From Desulfitobacterium dichloroeliminans LMG P-21439 (GTDB lineage Bacteria; Bacillota; Desulfitobacteriia; Desulfitobacteriales; Desulfitobacteriaceae): 64,000 nucleotides of DNA. Positions 15,808 through 25,298 of the stretch are shown here, piece by piece; position 1 is the first letter of the stretch; every line of letters starts with the position of its first letter. Both the position numbers and the translations under genes were made by a program. The stretch spans positions 3,386,001 through 3,450,000 of the forward strand of contig NC_019903.1 of NCBI RefSeq assembly GCF_000243135.2, written 5' to 3'. The notes under the pieces are model-generated. The model did no database searches. It had not been told where the DNA came from and saw nothing but the letters and a program-made list of their open reading frames with translations.

Positions 15808-16725
15808 TTACTTTATTTCGTCCAAGTTAAAGGGAGTTTCTTGGTAGACATAATAGTTCAGCCAATTGGCGAAGAGTAAATTGGAGTGGCCTCGCCACTT
15901 GACGGTGGGCTGCTTGGTTGGGTCATCTCCAGGATAATAATTAAAAGGGACATTGATGGTTAGTCCCTGGGCCACATCACGGTCATACTCAGATTTCAAG
16001 GTGTGGGGGTCATATTCAGAATGACCAGTTGCAAAAATCTGCCGTCCGCCCTTGGTCCCAACTAAATACACCCCTGATTCCTCAGACTCTGAAAGGATTT
16101 CCAGCTCGGGTATCTTTAAGATATCTTCTTTTCTGACTTCCGTATGCCGGGAATGGGGCACATAAAACAGATCGTCAAAGCCTCTGAGCAAACGGACATC
16201 CCGACGATTGAGGGTGTGAGGGAATACCCCGAACATTTTCCCCTGTAAAGGATATTTGGGCACCCCAAAAAAGTGGTAAAGCCCAGCCTGCGCTCCCCAG
16301 CATATAAATAGTGTCGAAAACACATTGTGTCTACTCCAATCCATTATCTTTTGGAGCTCCGGCCAGAAATCTACTTCTTCAAAAGACATTTGCTCGATGG
16401 GCGCCCCAGTAATAATCATCCCGTCAAATTTTTTGTCCTTAATCCCATCGAAGGTCTGATAATACTTAATCAAATATTCCTCTGGTGTATTCTTAGTTAG
16501 GTGGGTCTCCGGATAGAGTAGAGTAATATCCACTTGTAACGGAGAATTCCCCAGCAAGCGAAGAATCTGAGTTTCTGTGACAATCTTATTAGGCATGAGG
16601 TTAAGAATCACAATACTCAGAGGGCGAATATCTTGGTGTTCGGCGCGACCCTCTTCCATAATAAAAACATCTTCTTTGGTAAGTATTTCAGCAGCAGGTA
16701 GGCCATCGGGCACATTAATTGGCAT
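15808..16725 (-). CDS. metA: Homoserine O-acetyltransferase, MetA family
   Basis: 305 aa, full length for MetA (HTS family, glutamine amidotransferase-like fold). The catalytic Cys lies in [17 protein letters not shown], and His/Glu in [13 protein letters not shown]. In the acyl-CoA-discriminating stretch after ITGAP, the residue here is Glu ([14 protein letters not shown]), as in Bacillus enzymes that use acetyl-CoA. Succinyl-CoA-using E. coli MetA has Gly there. O-acetylhomoserine is therefore the expected product, for methionine synthesis by sulfhydrylation. It is preceded by a SAM-I riboswitch, so high SAM should terminate transcription. Confidence 0.93.
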   Translation of the reverse strand: MPINVPDGLPAAEILTKEDVFIMEEGRAEHQDIRPLSIVILNLMPNKIVTETQILRLLGNSPLQVDITLLYPETHLTKNTPEEYLIKYYQTFDGIKDKKFDGMIITGAPIEQMSFEEVDFWPELQKIMDWSRHNVFSTLFICWGAQAGLYHFFGVPKYPLQGKMFGVFPHTLNRRDVRLLRGFDDLFYVPHSRHTEVRKEDILKIPELEILSESEESGVYLVGTKGGRQIFATGHSEYDPHTLKSEYDRDVAQGLTINVPFNYYPGDDPTKQPTVKWRGHSNLLFANWLNYYVYQETPFNLDEIK

Positions 16726-16773
16726 GTCATTCTCTCCTTCAAGCGTTTCAACACATAAGTCCTATAACTAAAG

Positions 16774-16920
16774 ACCCTCTTTACAAGAAAGAGGGTGCGG
16801 GTTTCCAGTTCCTCTCTCATCTATCAATGGCTCCATCGCAGGAATTAGCACCGCTGTATTCTAGGGAATACCGGTTGCTGGGCTTCATTGGGCCAGTCCC
16901 TCCACCACTCTTGATAAGAT
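16774..16920 (-). promoter_or_regulatory. SAM-I (S-box) riboswitch with terminator, controlling metA
   Basis: On the minus strand the leader begins CTTATCAAGAGTGGTGGAGG, continues GGCCCAATGAAGCCCAGCAACC, and has GGTGCTAATTCC further on. These are the P1, P2 and P3/J3-4 hallmarks of the S-box. A terminator hairpin, ACCCTCTTT/AAAGAGGGT (16774-16796), follows. SAM binding is expected to favour the terminator. Confidence 0.95.
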
Positions 16921-16963
16921 CTTGGATTGTATTTAATTCGAGGCAGTCAACGCTATAGAAATT

Positions 16964-16992
16964 ATATTATTACATCTCATTGTTTATGTCAA
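16964..16992 (-). promoter_or_regulatory. Promoter upstream of the S-box leader
   Basis: TTGACA (16992-16987), 17 bp, then TAATAT (16969-16964) on the minus strand, about 45 bp before the riboswitch. The -35 is perfect and the -10 matches four of six positions. Confidence 0.6.
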
Positions 16993-17068
16993 CTGATATA
17001 TAACAATATCCTTAGTTTTCAGTAAACAGTACAAGGTGTCGACCCCATGGAGCATAACGGTATGGCTT

Positions 17069-17095
17069 AAAAAATGGGACCTGATCCCATTTTTT
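17069..17095. terminator. Hairpin terminator overlapping the exonuclease III stop codon
   Basis: AAAAAATGGGA and TCCCATTTTTT form an 11-bp stem with T runs on both strands. Its edge overlaps the TAA of the gene. Confidence 0.8.
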
Positions 17096-17846
17096 AGAAA
17101 ATCTCTAAACCCACGGGGCAATGATCGGAACCCAAGATTTCTGAGTAAATCACAGCATCCCTAAGTTGGTCCTTGAGACTTTCCGAAACGCAAAAATAGT
17201 CAATACGCCACCCTGCATTATTGGCCCGCGCATTAAACATGTAGGACCACCAGGTATACGCCTCAGTCTTATCTGGGTAGAAATAACGGAAAGTATCGAT
17301 AAAACCCTTCTTCAGAAGCTCGCCAAATTTGGCACGTTCTTCATCAGAGAAACCAGCGTTTTTGCGGTTGGTTTTGGGGTTCTTGAGATCGATCTCCGTA
17401 TGGGCCATATTAAGGTCTCCACAAAAGATGACAGGCTTCGCCTGCTCCAAATTCTTGAGGAAACTGAGGAATTCCTCCTCCCAGGTCATTCGGTACTCCA
17501 GACGAGCCAGCCCCCTTTGAGAGTTGGGCGTATACACCGTGACCAGATAGAAACCTTCGAATTCTAGGGTAATCACTCTGCCCTCTTGATCATGCTCTTC
17601 TTTGCCTATTCCATAAGTGACCTTCAAGGGCTCCTGTTTTGTAAACACGGCAGTACCTGAGTAGCCTTTCTTCTGAGCATAATTCCAGTACTGATGATAC
17701 CCCTCCAGCTGAAAAGGAATCTGGTCTGCTTGAATCTTTGTTTCTTGAAGGCAAAAAATATCCGCCTGTTCTTTTTCAAAGAAGTCCATGAAGCCCTTGT
17801 TCAGGCAAGCTCGGATGCCATTGACATTCCATGAAATTAGTTTCAT
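17094..17846 (-). CDS. xth: Exodeoxyribonuclease III (AP endonuclease)
   Basis: 250 aa from ATG 17846 behind GGAGAGAAGTGGG; an upstream extension would overlap the pepP-like gene. This is the EEP-fold DNA repair enzyme acting at abasic sites and 3' ends. [13 protein letters not shown] carries the metal-binding Asn, IFCLQETKI the catalytic Glu, [12 protein letters not shown] the Asp/Asn pair, and [12 protein letters not shown] the C-terminal Asp-His. Intact and of normal length. It is 19 bp downstream of the aminopeptidase gene and probably cotranscribed with it. Confidence 0.94.
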   Translation of the reverse strand: MKLISWNVNGIRACLNKGFMDFFEKEQADIFCLQETKIQADQIPFQLEGYHQYWNYAQKKGYSGTAVFTKQEPLKVTYGIGKEEHDQEGRVITLEFEGFYLVTVYTPNSQRGLARLEYRMTWEEEFLSFLKNLEQAKPVIFCGDLNMAHTEIDLKNPKTNRKNAGFSDEERAKFGELLKKGFIDTFRYFYPDKTEAYTWWSYMFNARANNAGWRIDYFCVSESLKDQLRDAVIYSEILGSDHCPVGLEIF

Positions 17847-17865
17847 CCCACTTCTCTCCTCTATA

Positions 17866-19647
17866 TTAGTGCTGCTTAGTCCCAATCTCTTGAGCTAACC
17901 AAGCCTTTTCTTCATCATTTAAATACGGTTCCAGTTTGGCATAAACCATTTTATTATAGTCAGCGAGCCACATTTTTTCCTCAGCAGTAAGCAATTCTTG
18001 ATCCACACCCGCAATGTCAATAGGGCAATAGGTCAGGGCCTCGAACCGCATAAATTGACCAGATTCGGTCTCTTCATCCTTAACGACCACCATCATATTC
18101 TCGGTGCGAATGCCGAATTTTCCTTCCTTGTAAATACCGGGTTCATTGGTTAAAATCATGCCTTCTTCAAGCTTTACGGTGTTGGGCGTTTGGCTCAGTC
18201 TTTGAGGACCTTCATGGACATTTAAGAACATCCCCACTCCATGACCAGTACCGCATTTATAATCAAGACCATATTTCCAGATAGGTTGTCTGGCCAAAAC
18301 ATCGAGATTCGAGCCTGTGGCGCCATGGAGGAATTTCACAGCAGCTAAGGCAATATGCCCCTTTAACACCAGGGTATAATCCCTTTTCTCTTCCTCCGTC
18401 AGGGGTCCTAAAACAAGGGTACGGGTGATATCTGTGGTCCCGCCCAAGTATTGACCACCTGAATCCACGAGAAGAAATCCTTCTTGGTTCAAGGTATAGG
18501 CGCTATCAGGAGTGGCTTTATAATGCATCATAGCCCCGTGATCCTTGTGTCCGGCGATAGTATCGAAGCTGAGCCCGACACATTCTTTGTTCTCTCTTCG
18601 CAGATTATCTAGGTAATCTCCAGCTGTAAACTCGGTCATGTTTTCTTTACCCAAGTTGGTTTTGAGCCATTTGATGAATTTAACCATGGCAACTCCATCT
18701 TGGATAGAGCTCGTCCGTAGATTCTTCAGTTCAGTTTTATTTTTAATTGCTTTGAGTAGGGTGGTAGGATTTGTTCCTTCCACCTTTTTCGTTGCGGAAG
18801 GGATAGCATGATAAAGGACAGCGTTGAGCGACTCAGGATCAAAGAGGACGGAATCTTCAGCTTGCAACCCTTCCAGGAGCTCAACAATGGCTGTATACTT
18901 TGTAATCCGGATCCCTTCCCCCTCCAGCTCTGCTTTCATGGTGCTGGAAACTTTGGTTTCATCAATACATAAATAACAAGCATCTTGAGTGACTAAGACA
19001 TGAGCGATTGTCACTGGGTTATTCGGCACATCATCACCCCGGATATTTAGAAGCCAGGCGATGTCATCTAAAGCGGTGAGCACATGAACATTGGCGCCCT
19101 TATCCTTCATCTGTTCACGAAGGTTATCTAGCTTTTCCCCACGGGAACGACCTGCATATTTTAGGTCATAGATAAATGCATCTGTGGTAGGTAATGTCGG
19201 GCGATCCTGCCATAATTCCCCGATTAAATCGCGATTGAACTTTAAGGAAATTTGTCCTTGGTATTCCTTTTCCAGATCTTGAACCTGTTTAGCGGAAAAG
19301 ACATGTCCATCAAAGCCCACGGAGGCTCCCGCCGGCAAAAGATCCTTTAACCATTCTGAATAACTAGGGACCCGAGGATCTGCCCCACGGAACAAACGGA
19401 TTCCGGAATTTTGGAGTTGTTTTTCGGCTTGAATGTAATAACGGCCATCTGTCCAAAGACCTGCATCCTTTAAGGTAACCACTACTGTGCCTGCGGAACC
19501 GGTAAAGCCCGAGATCCACTGGCGGCATTTGAAATGCTCCGCTACATATTCACTGAGATGAGAGTCGGCGCTCGGCACAATATAGGCGTCCATCTGATTA
19601 TCTTGCATAAGTTTTCTTAGTTTTGCGATACGTTCTTGCACTATCAT
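17866..19647 (-). CDS. Xaa-Pro aminopeptidase (M24B)
   Basis: 593 aa, the long three-domain form: two creatinase-N-like domains (starting [20 protein letters not shown]), then the M24 pita-bread catalytic domain from about residue 310. Metal ligands are seen in [18 protein letters not shown] (two Asp), [14 protein letters not shown] (His), [19 protein letters not shown] (two Glu). A C-terminal extension of about 60 residues, typical of the eukaryotic-like APP1 group, follows. It should release N-terminal residues before proline in the cytoplasm. There is no signal peptide. Confidence 0.9.
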   Translation of the reverse strand: MIVQERIAKLRKLMQDNQMDAYIVPSADSHLSEYVAEHFKCRQWISGFTGSAGTVVVTLKDAGLWTDGRYYIQAEKQLQNSGIRLFRGADPRVPSYSEWLKDLLPAGASVGFDGHVFSAKQVQDLEKEYQGQISLKFNRDLIGELWQDRPTLPTTDAFIYDLKYAGRSRGEKLDNLREQMKDKGANVHVLTALDDIAWLLNIRGDDVPNNPVTIAHVLVTQDACYLCIDETKVSSTMKAELEGEGIRITKYTAIVELLEGLQAEDSVLFDPESLNAVLYHAIPSATKKVEGTNPTTLLKAIKNKTELKNLRTSSIQDGVAMVKFIKWLKTNLGKENMTEFTAGDYLDNLRRENKECVGLSFDTIAGHKDHGAMMHYKATPDSAYTLNQEGFLLVDSGGQYLGGTTDITRTLVLGPLTEEEKRDYTLVLKGHIALAAVKFLHGATGSNLDVLARQPIWKYGLDYKCGTGHGVGMFLNVHEGPQRLSQTPNTVKLEEGMILTNEPGIYKEGKFGIRTENMMVVVKDEETESGQFMRFEALTYCPIDIAGVDQELLTAEEKMWLADYNKMVYAKLEPYLNDEEKAWLAQEIGTKQH

Positions 19648-19754
19648 TATATTCCCTCATTTTCAATTGTTATTTCTGGTTTATTCTTGAGCATAGTTAA
19701 GCTAATACCTAATCAAGTAATTGAATTGAAAATAAATTAATTGTCAAGTTATTA

Positions 19755-20012
19755 TCAAGAGTCACTATTGATTTGCTGATAGGTTGTTCCCTTCTCAGTG
19801 GTTATCGCCAGGTATATCTCCCCATAATGGATTTCATTTTCTAACAAATGACCCTGAGCGGCTTGGGCATCAGTTACCCTTAAAGCAATACCACAACCGG
19901 CCTTGATGCTTGAGGGTATCGGCATGATACCCACTGAGAAACCTCCTTGTTGCAGGGATTTCTCAGCCAAAATAGCCATATGAGTGTTGGGGAATGTTAC
20001 GATATAGAGCAC
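19755..20012 (-). CDS. DUF3343 protein (putative Se/S carrier)
   Basis: 85 aa. It shows the DUF3343 pattern of 'FPNTHMAILAEKSL' early and 'SSIKAGCGIALRV' in the middle; the central GCG Cys is the presumed reactive residue. In many anaerobes this small protein sits with selD, yedF and a cysteine desulfurase, as here. It is proposed to carry selenium or sulfur, but the biochemistry is not established. It lies 10 bp after yedF on the same strand. Confidence 0.85.
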   Translation of the reverse strand: MLYIVTFPNTHMAILAEKSLQQGGFSVGIMPIPSSIKAGCGIALRVTDAQAAQGHLLENEIHYGEIYLAITTEKGTTYQQINSDS

Positions 20013-20022
20013 ATAATACCCC

Positions 20023-20616
20023 CTAAATATTAATCAACCGCTTCGCTCCGGCCATGATAGTCACGATGCTGTACATATTGGCAATTTCACCAACCCCTAG
20101 CTTATCGGAGATGCCATAATAGTTGGTGCAGGTACCGCAAGTTTGAATGTTGGTACCTTGTTCAGCCATAGCCATCAGGTCTTCCAAGCTATTCGAGACA
20201 CTACTGGTCAGATGGGCTCCCGAATTAAAGAAAAGTAGATGAGTGGGTGGCGGAGTCAGTTCTCTCAAAGAAAAAATAAAACTTTTCAGGAGGATTCGCC
20301 CGAGCTCCTCGCTGCCCTCTCCCATAGTATCCCGCCCGATGGCGACGACTAATCCAGAGTCCTCTGTTGCGAGGTCATTCTCCAGCACACAGCCTTCACC
20401 AGCTACAATCGTCACCTCAATGACGCCATTTTCTTTTTGAGCGAATTCACTTTGCAGACCCATTTCTGAGGCCATCTTTTGAAGGTTTTGGCGCGCTATA
20501 TCGTTATCGACGAGTATTTCGATAACTCCCCCCTCTTCACCTAATCCTTCGATAGCCTTTTTGGCACGGATTACGGGAATAGGGCATACTTGTCCTAAAG
20601 CATCAATGGTTGCCAT
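20023..20616 (-). CDS. yedF: Sulfurtransferase-like selenium metabolism protein YedF
   Basis: 197 aa in two parts. Residues 1-75 are a TusA/SirA-like domain with the CPxP motif (GQVCPIPVIRAKKAI), the reactive Cys in this family. Residues 95-197 are DsrE/F-like, with a conserved CGTCTNYYGI cysteine segment. Clusters with selD mark this family as part of selenium trafficking. It lies between selD (57-bp gap) and DUF3343 (10-bp gap), with a clear AGGAGG site before the ATG. Confidence 0.9.
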   Translation of the reverse strand: MATIDALGQVCPIPVIRAKKAIEGLGEEGGVIEILVDNDIARQNLQKMASEMGLQSEFAQKENGVIEVTIVAGEGCVLENDLATEDSGLVVAIGRDTMGEGSEELGRILLKSFIFSLRELTPPPTHLLFFNSGAHLTSSVSNSLEDLMAMAEQGTNIQTCGTCTNYYGISDKLGVGEIANMYSIVTIMAGAKRLINI

Positions 20617-20673
20617 TATTATTTCCTCCTATCACTTGGGTTTTCCCTTATCTTGATATGTCTGCTGATTTTC

Positions 20674-21696
20674 TCACCTGAGGATGATGGGCAAATCGTG
20701 GCGCGGTAAAACTTCTCCAATGATCCTGGCTTGAGGTTCTACCTCCTTAATAGCACTTAAGGCATCTCCCCCACAGGCTTTCGGTACACTGAACAGTAAA
20801 CCACCGGAAGTCTGAGGATCAAGCATTAATTCCTGTAAAGGAAAAGATGTCTTGCCAAAGTCCACAGCACCCTCCATAAAATTACGATTGCGCTGACCGG
20901 CGGCAGTTAGTAGAAAACCTTCTGCGTAAGTAAAGGCTTGGGGTATATAAGGTAGCTGAGAGGGATAGAGGACGACTGATGTTTCTTTTCCTGCCATTTC
21001 CTGGGCATGGGCAAGCAAGCCAAACCCGGTAATATCCGTACAGGCGTGAACAGGGAAATGATGCATTTTTTCAGCCGCATATTTGTTAAGTCGTTGCATG
21101 GAGGTAAGGGCAGCTTCGATAGCCTCAGGTTCTGCCATTTCCCCCCGCAAGGCAGCCATGATGATGCCAACTCCTATAGGTTTGGTGAGTATCAGTTGAT
21201 CCCCTGGTTGGGGAGTATTGTTCTTCCATATCTCGTGCGGATTGAGACGCCCGGTGACTGCTAAGCCGTATTTCGGCTCTCGATCGTAAATGGAATGTCC
21301 TCCGCAAAGGACCACTCCGGCCTCTTGAAGTTTTTCTGCTCCACCTGCTAGAATCTCTCCTAAAGCTTGAAGCTCCTCCCTTTCCGGATAACAGACAATA
21401 TTGAGGGCAAAAAGAGGGGACCCTCCCATAGCATAAACGTCGCTTAACGCATTAGCCGCTGCAATCCTGCCAAAAGTTCGCGGATCCTCCACCATGGGTG
21501 TAAAGAAATCCACCGTAGAAACAATAGCTGTATCTTCACTCATTTGATAAACTGCAGCATCGTCAGAGGCATCAAACCCCACTAGGAGATTTGGATTATG
21601 AAAGGTAGGTAACGCCGATAGAACTTTCGATAGCTCACCGGGGCCTATCTTTGCTCCGCAGCCACCCGTAGTACAGCTTGATAAAAACGATTTCAT
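20674..21696 (-). CDS. selD: Selenide, water dikinase (selenophosphate synthase), Cys form
   Basis: 340 aa from ATG 21696; the frame extends to a TTG at 21720, but AAAGGGG lies between the two. It makes selenophosphate from selenide and ATP. The N-terminal flexible segment reads TTGGCGAKIGPGEL, so the catalytic position is Cys rather than selenocysteine. ATP-binding segments include DDAAVYQM and LCGGHSIYDREPKYGLAVTG; PQTSGGLLFSV is near the C-terminus. It heads the unit selD-yedF-DUF3343 and is divergent from the cysteine desulfurase gene. Confidence 0.94.
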   Translation of the reverse strand: MKSFLSSCTTGGCGAKIGPGELSKVLSALPTFHNPNLLVGFDASDDAAVYQMSEDTAIVSTVDFFTPMVEDPRTFGRIAAANALSDVYAMGGSPLFALNIVCYPEREELQALGEILAGGAEKLQEAGVVLCGGHSIYDREPKYGLAVTGRLNPHEIWKNNTPQPGDQLILTKPIGVGIIMAALRGEMAEPEAIEAALTSMQRLNKYAAEKMHHFPVHACTDITGFGLLAHAQEMAGKETSVVLYPSQLPYIPQAFTYAEGFLLTAAGQRNRNFMEGAVDFGKTSFPLQELMLDPQTSGGLLFSVPKACGGDALSAIKEVEPQARIIGEVLPRHDLPIILR

Positions 21697-22038
21697 CTTT
21701 TTTGGTTCCCCTTTCAACAACTGACCTATAAGAAATTTGCTATTCTTTATGTTGTTATTCTTTATTTTTCTATTATATATGCTATTGCCATTTACATGCT
21801 ATGACGTTGATATTCTGTACTCATTCTACAAATATTCCACAAGCTATTTGGGGATTCCTTCGTAGCTAAAAGAATAACGATTCTATCATAACGCTTTTTC
21901 TTAAGTTATACTATAATTGTATTAATTGTTGCACTTTTCAACTCCGTAGACAAGTGATTCTTACTGTTTAGAAATAACGACTACCTTTGTCGGTACTATT
22001 ACCCACTAATTTTAGCATTTCATATAGTGGAGGAAATT
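21697..22038. other. AT-rich divergent intergenic region between selD and the cysteine desulfurase
   Basis: 342 bp with no open frame of interest. It contains the promoters for both directions by position, and a TATAAT-like box is visible near 21909. I see no riboswitch fold and no clear operator. Confidence 0.5.
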
Positions 22039-23142
22039 ATGATTTATCTCGATAACGCTGCCACAACATTAATAAAACCTGCCGAAGTCAAAGAGGCGGT
22101 TATACAAGCTATGAATACTTTAGGCAATGCTTCCAGGGGAGCTCATCCTCCTGCCTTAAATGCTCTGCGCACCTTAATGGAGGCCAGGATGGAGCTTGCC
22201 GACTTTTTCGGTCTTCAAGACCCCTTGAGGGTTATCTTTACTGCCAATGCCACTGCTGCTTTAAACCTCGCCATCGGCAGCATCCAGGGACATATTGTGA
22301 CTTCGGCAGCAGATCACAATTCCGTGTTACGACCTGTTTATCGGCAGGGGAACTATACTGTGGTCCCCAGTGATGAGAGAGGGCGCATCCCTGTGGATCA
22401 GATAGCCGCTGCCCTCCGCCCGGATACAGAAGCAGTTGTTATGACCCATGCCTCCAATGTGACCGGAAATGTTTTTGATATCGAAGCCATCGGCGAGTTA
22501 TGTGCTGATCGTGGCGTTCGTTTTATCGTCGATGCCTCGCAAAGTGCAGGGCTTTTGCCCGTCCGAATGCATAAAACAATCTCAGCTCTGTGCTTCACCG
22601 GCCATAAATCTCTTTACGGGCCCCAAGGTACGGGTGGACTTTGTCTTGGGGAAGGTTTTCAACCCTCCTCCTTGTTGGTTGGAGGAAGCGGGCACCATAC
22701 CTTCGACCCCCGTCATCCGGAAGAGCTACCCGATGCCTTAGAGGCCGGCACACAAAATGTTCATGGGATTGCCGGGCTTCTAGCCGGGGTACGATACATC
22801 CGTTCCACAGGTCTCATGGCTATTCATCAGCAGGCAGATGCGTTGGCCCGCACCTTTGCCCAAGCAGTGGTCAACTTGCCTAAGGTCACCGTCTATGGAG
22901 ATTTAGAAGCACCGGTCCGTGTGCCTATTGTCTCTCTCAACATTGAAGGTCATGACTGTGCCCAAGTAGCCAGTCTTCTTTACGAAAACTATAGGATCTG
23001 TGTTCGAGCCGGCGCTCACTGCTCCCCACTCATTCACAAGAAATTTGACCTTGATGGATCAATTCGTTTCTCCTTTTCACATTTTAACACCCTGAAAGAG
23101 ACCGAGCTCGCTATTGAGGCTGTCCGGGAGTTAGCGAAGTAA
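22039..23142 (+). CDS. Cysteine desulfurase (class V aminotransferase, selD-linked type)
   Basis: 367 aa from ATG 22039, with GGAGG directly upstream; the GTG at 22027 overlaps that site. MIYLDNAATT is the family start. The PLP Lys is in FTGHKSLYGPQGTGGL, and the catalytic Cys in RAGAHCSPLIHK near the C-terminus. It releases sulfur (or selenium, from selenocysteine) as a protein persulfide or perselenide. Placed head-to-head with selD-yedF-DUF3343, it most likely supplies selenium to that set. A long hairpin terminator follows. Confidence 0.9.
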   Translation: MIYLDNAATTLIKPAEVKEAVIQAMNTLGNASRGAHPPALNALRTLMEARMELADFFGLQDPLRVIFTANATAALNLAIGSIQGHIVTSAADHNSVLRPVYRQGNYTVVPSDERGRIPVDQIAAALRPDTEAVVMTHASNVTGNVFDIEAIGELCADRGVRFIVDASQSAGLLPVRMHKTISALCFTGHKSLYGPQGTGGLCLGEGFQPSSLLVGGSGHHTFDPRHPEELPDALEAGTQNVHGIAGLLAGVRYIRSTGLMAIHQQADALARTFAQAVVNLPKVTVYGDLEAPVRVPIVSLNIEGHDCAQVASLLYENYRICVRAGAHCSPLIHKKFDLDGSIRFSFSHFNTLKETELAIEAVRELAK

Positions 23143-23209
23143 GAAAATACCGATTATCTATTGGGCCATCAATACAAACATGATGATGGCCGCAGAAGTG
23201 GAATAGGAT

Positions 23210-23262
23210 ACAGTAGAAATGCGGCCCTTCAGATTTAATCTGAAGGGCCGCATTTCTACTGT
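23210..23262. terminator. Bidirectional terminator between convergent genes
   Basis: A near-perfect 26-bp-arm hairpin, ACAGTAGAAATGCGGCCCTT.../...AAGGGCCGCATTTCTACTGT, lies between the cysteine desulfurase (+) and the chemoreceptor (-) stop codons. Confidence 0.8.
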
Positions 23263-23283
23263 TGTCAACTTATAACTCGTTTC

Positions 23284-24483
23284 CTAAAAGCTAAAGGCAA
23301 CAAACTCACTGGTAAGCTGTTCACTGATTCGTGTCACACGGGTAAGCGCCTCAGAAATGGACTTGGCCTCCGTCTGATTGATTGTGGAACTTGCCAGGAT
23401 CTTGTTAATAATCTCATCCATTTGCGTAATTTCGCTAGCTAGGAATTTCAGCAACGGCACGGTGCGGTTATTGGTCTGTTTAATATTCGTTACCTGCTGC
23501 TGGATAAATTGAATGGACTGTTTACTTTTATCAGCTAACTTTTTAACTTCGTCGGCGACTACAGCAAATCCTCTCCCGGCATCTCCGGCACGAGCCGCCT
23601 CAATAGCTGCATTGAGGGCCAGCAAATTGGTTTGGTCAGATATCATCTTTATGGTATCGATAAGTTCTTCAATTTTTTGGGCATTTATATTGAGTTCTTT
23701 CGTGATTTCCATGGTCTCATCAATACGATTCACTTGTTTTTTTACTTGGTTGTCCGCTTCCAAAATCCCCACATTCGTCTCTGCCAGAAAATCAACGATA
23801 CCCTCCATCGAACTCGTAACCTCTTCTATATGTGCATTTAAGTCAAAGCTTATACTTTGAGTATTGAAAAGAATCTGGTTAAAGTTAAATTCGACTACCT
23901 TCTCTGTTAGGTGCAGAATATCTTCGGGTTTTATAGTTCGATTGAATTCAATGACAGAGACCTTATTTCTGTCAAAATATCCCCCATATTTGGTCCAAAG
24001 GATATCCCGATTCCCTACAAAGCCATGCATCCCAACGATGTAATCGGCAGCTTGTAAGATTCCCCTAATCTGGGTATCATCCATTTCAGCATAGGGTGCT
24101 ATTTGATATCGAACATGATTGACTTCATGTTCTAGAAGATATTTCTCTATCACCTTACCTTGGGAAGAATTATTATTGAAAATTACTACATTGGAGCCTT
24201 CGGGAACTCGAGCAAGTCTGATGTAAAGCATTTCTTCCGGGATGAGTTCCAGAGGAAAAATCTTCTCCCTCTTCACGTACTTTGAGGCTTCCTCTACTCT
24301 CGTGGGAAGAGCGATATAGAGATCGTCGTTTAAGACGGTGGGCATTTCCTTAATCGAATACCGCTGTTTCATTTCGACCTTATGCCCAAAATAAATTGAC
24401 ACTACCCGATGTAATTCATCAGCGACCGCTTGGGAGCTTCCGATGGTTGAGATTTTCATTAAGGTTGTATTCATGATGATCAT
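23284..24483 (-). CDS. Soluble methyl-accepting chemotaxis-type receptor with unfamiliar sensor domain
   Basis: 399 aa, with no transmembrane helix. The C-terminal half has the receptor signalling hairpin ([20 protein letters not shown], then [20 protein letters not shown]), but it is short: only about 180 residues of coiled coil, close to the minimal signalling module. Residues 1-200 form an alpha/beta sensor I do not recognise ([30 protein letters not shown]); its look is that of a periplasmic-binding or PrpR-N-like Rossmann domain. Two ATG starts lie nine bases apart (24483, 24474), and AAGGAG suits the second somewhat better. No other chemotaxis gene is nearby. Confidence 0.82.
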   Translation of the reverse strand: MIIMNTTLMKISTIGSSQAVADELHRVVSIYFGHKVEMKQRYSIKEMPTVLNDDLYIALPTRVEEASKYVKREKIFPLELIPEEMLYIRLARVPEGSNVVIFNNNSSQGKVIEKYLLEHEVNHVRYQIAPYAEMDDTQIRGILQAADYIVGMHGFVGNRDILWTKYGGYFDRNKVSVIEFNRTIKPEDILHLTEKVVEFNFNQILFNTQSISFDLNAHIEEVTSSMEGIVDFLAETNVGILEADNQVKKQVNRIDETMEITKELNINAQKIEELIDTIKMISDQTNLLALNAAIEAARAGDAGRGFAVVADEVKKLADKSKQSIQFIQQQVTNIKQTNNRTVPLLKFLASEITQMDEIINKILASSTINQTEAKSISEALTRVTRISEQLTSEFVAFSF

Positions 24484-24634
24484 AGCTCCTTTATGTGAAA
24501 GTGCCTACATATGTTATAGTTATCACAATTTGACATCTTTTGCACAATTCCTCTATTTTTAACCATCCGAATTCTTAATGTCATCATTAAGGATATTGCA
24601 GGATAAACAACTTCGCCAACTCATCCATCTGTAA

Positions 24635-24679
24635 AGATAAACAGTTTCTGCCCGGTCAAAGGACAGAAACTGTTTATCT
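24635..24679 (-). terminator. Terminator after the DUF2284 gene
   Basis: AGATAAACAGTTTCTG pairs perfectly with CAGAAACTGTTTATCT, immediately downstream of the stop codon. Confidence 0.75.
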
Positions 24680-25228
24680 CTAAATCAAGATGAGACTTAC
24701 GCAAGACATGGTGTTCTTACCGTTATTATAAGGTATTCCGCATCCCTTTAGTAAAGTCGTTACATCGATTCCATAGGACTCGATCGAGGCAATAGCAGCA
24801 TCCGGGGAGCGACATTCTTCGTCATCCAGCATAGAGCATCGTTCACAGACAGTACACGGACCTACATTGAGCGGCAGGAAGTCTTTAAAAAGACCTACTT
24901 CCCTAAGCTGAGTTATAACAGCCTGCAATAGTTTGGTATGCTCAGCCATCCCGGCTTGCATTCCTTCAAAATCGAAGGAATCCTCCAGCTGGAACACCTT
25001 CTGGAACACTATACCCTGTTGATAGTGGAGGGCCTTCTCTCGGAGTTCTCCAAAATCCCCCACAGCGGGGGGGCACATCCAGTTTTTCTTATAGTTGCCG
25101 CAGACATTTTGCTCACATTGCTTTCTGAAGTCGACATTAAAGGGAATATCTTGGGTGTCAATAGGTGCGCAATGATCTACCCCGAGGCCTTTTATGAAGG
25201 ATATTAAGTCCATGATCTCTGGATTCAT
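24680..25228 (-). CDS. DUF2284 metal-binding protein linked to corrinoid methyltransferases
   Basis: 182 aa from ATG 25228 with GAGGG upstream; the longer frame to 25336 runs back into the preceding gene. It is rich in cysteines in the DUF2284 pattern: 'CEQNVCGNYKKNWMCPPAVG', then CTVCERCSMLDDEECRSP near the C-terminus, which could hold one or two iron-sulfur clusters. It is the last gene of the methyltransferase cluster (70 bp after the UroD-like gene). By position it could serve corrinoid redox maintenance or electron delivery, but this is inference. Confidence 0.75.
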   Translation of the reverse strand: MNPEIMDLISFIKGLGVDHCAPIDTQDIPFNVDFRKQCEQNVCGNYKKNWMCPPAVGDFGELREKALHYQQGIVFQKVFQLEDSFDFEGMQAGMAEHTKLLQAVITQLREVGLFKDFLPLNVGPCTVCERCSMLDDEECRSPDAAIASIESYGIDVTTLLKGCGIPYNNGKNTMSCVSLILI

Positions 25229-25298
25229 ATTTTCATCCCTCTTCCCAGAAAAACAGGGCCTCCGAAGGCTAGCTCCGAAGGCTTTGTTAATTTTAATT

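Noticed and set aside
25253-25282. CTCCGAAGG direct repeat read as a terminator
   Set aside because: The copies are direct, not inverted, and no T run follows; no stable hairpin of interest.
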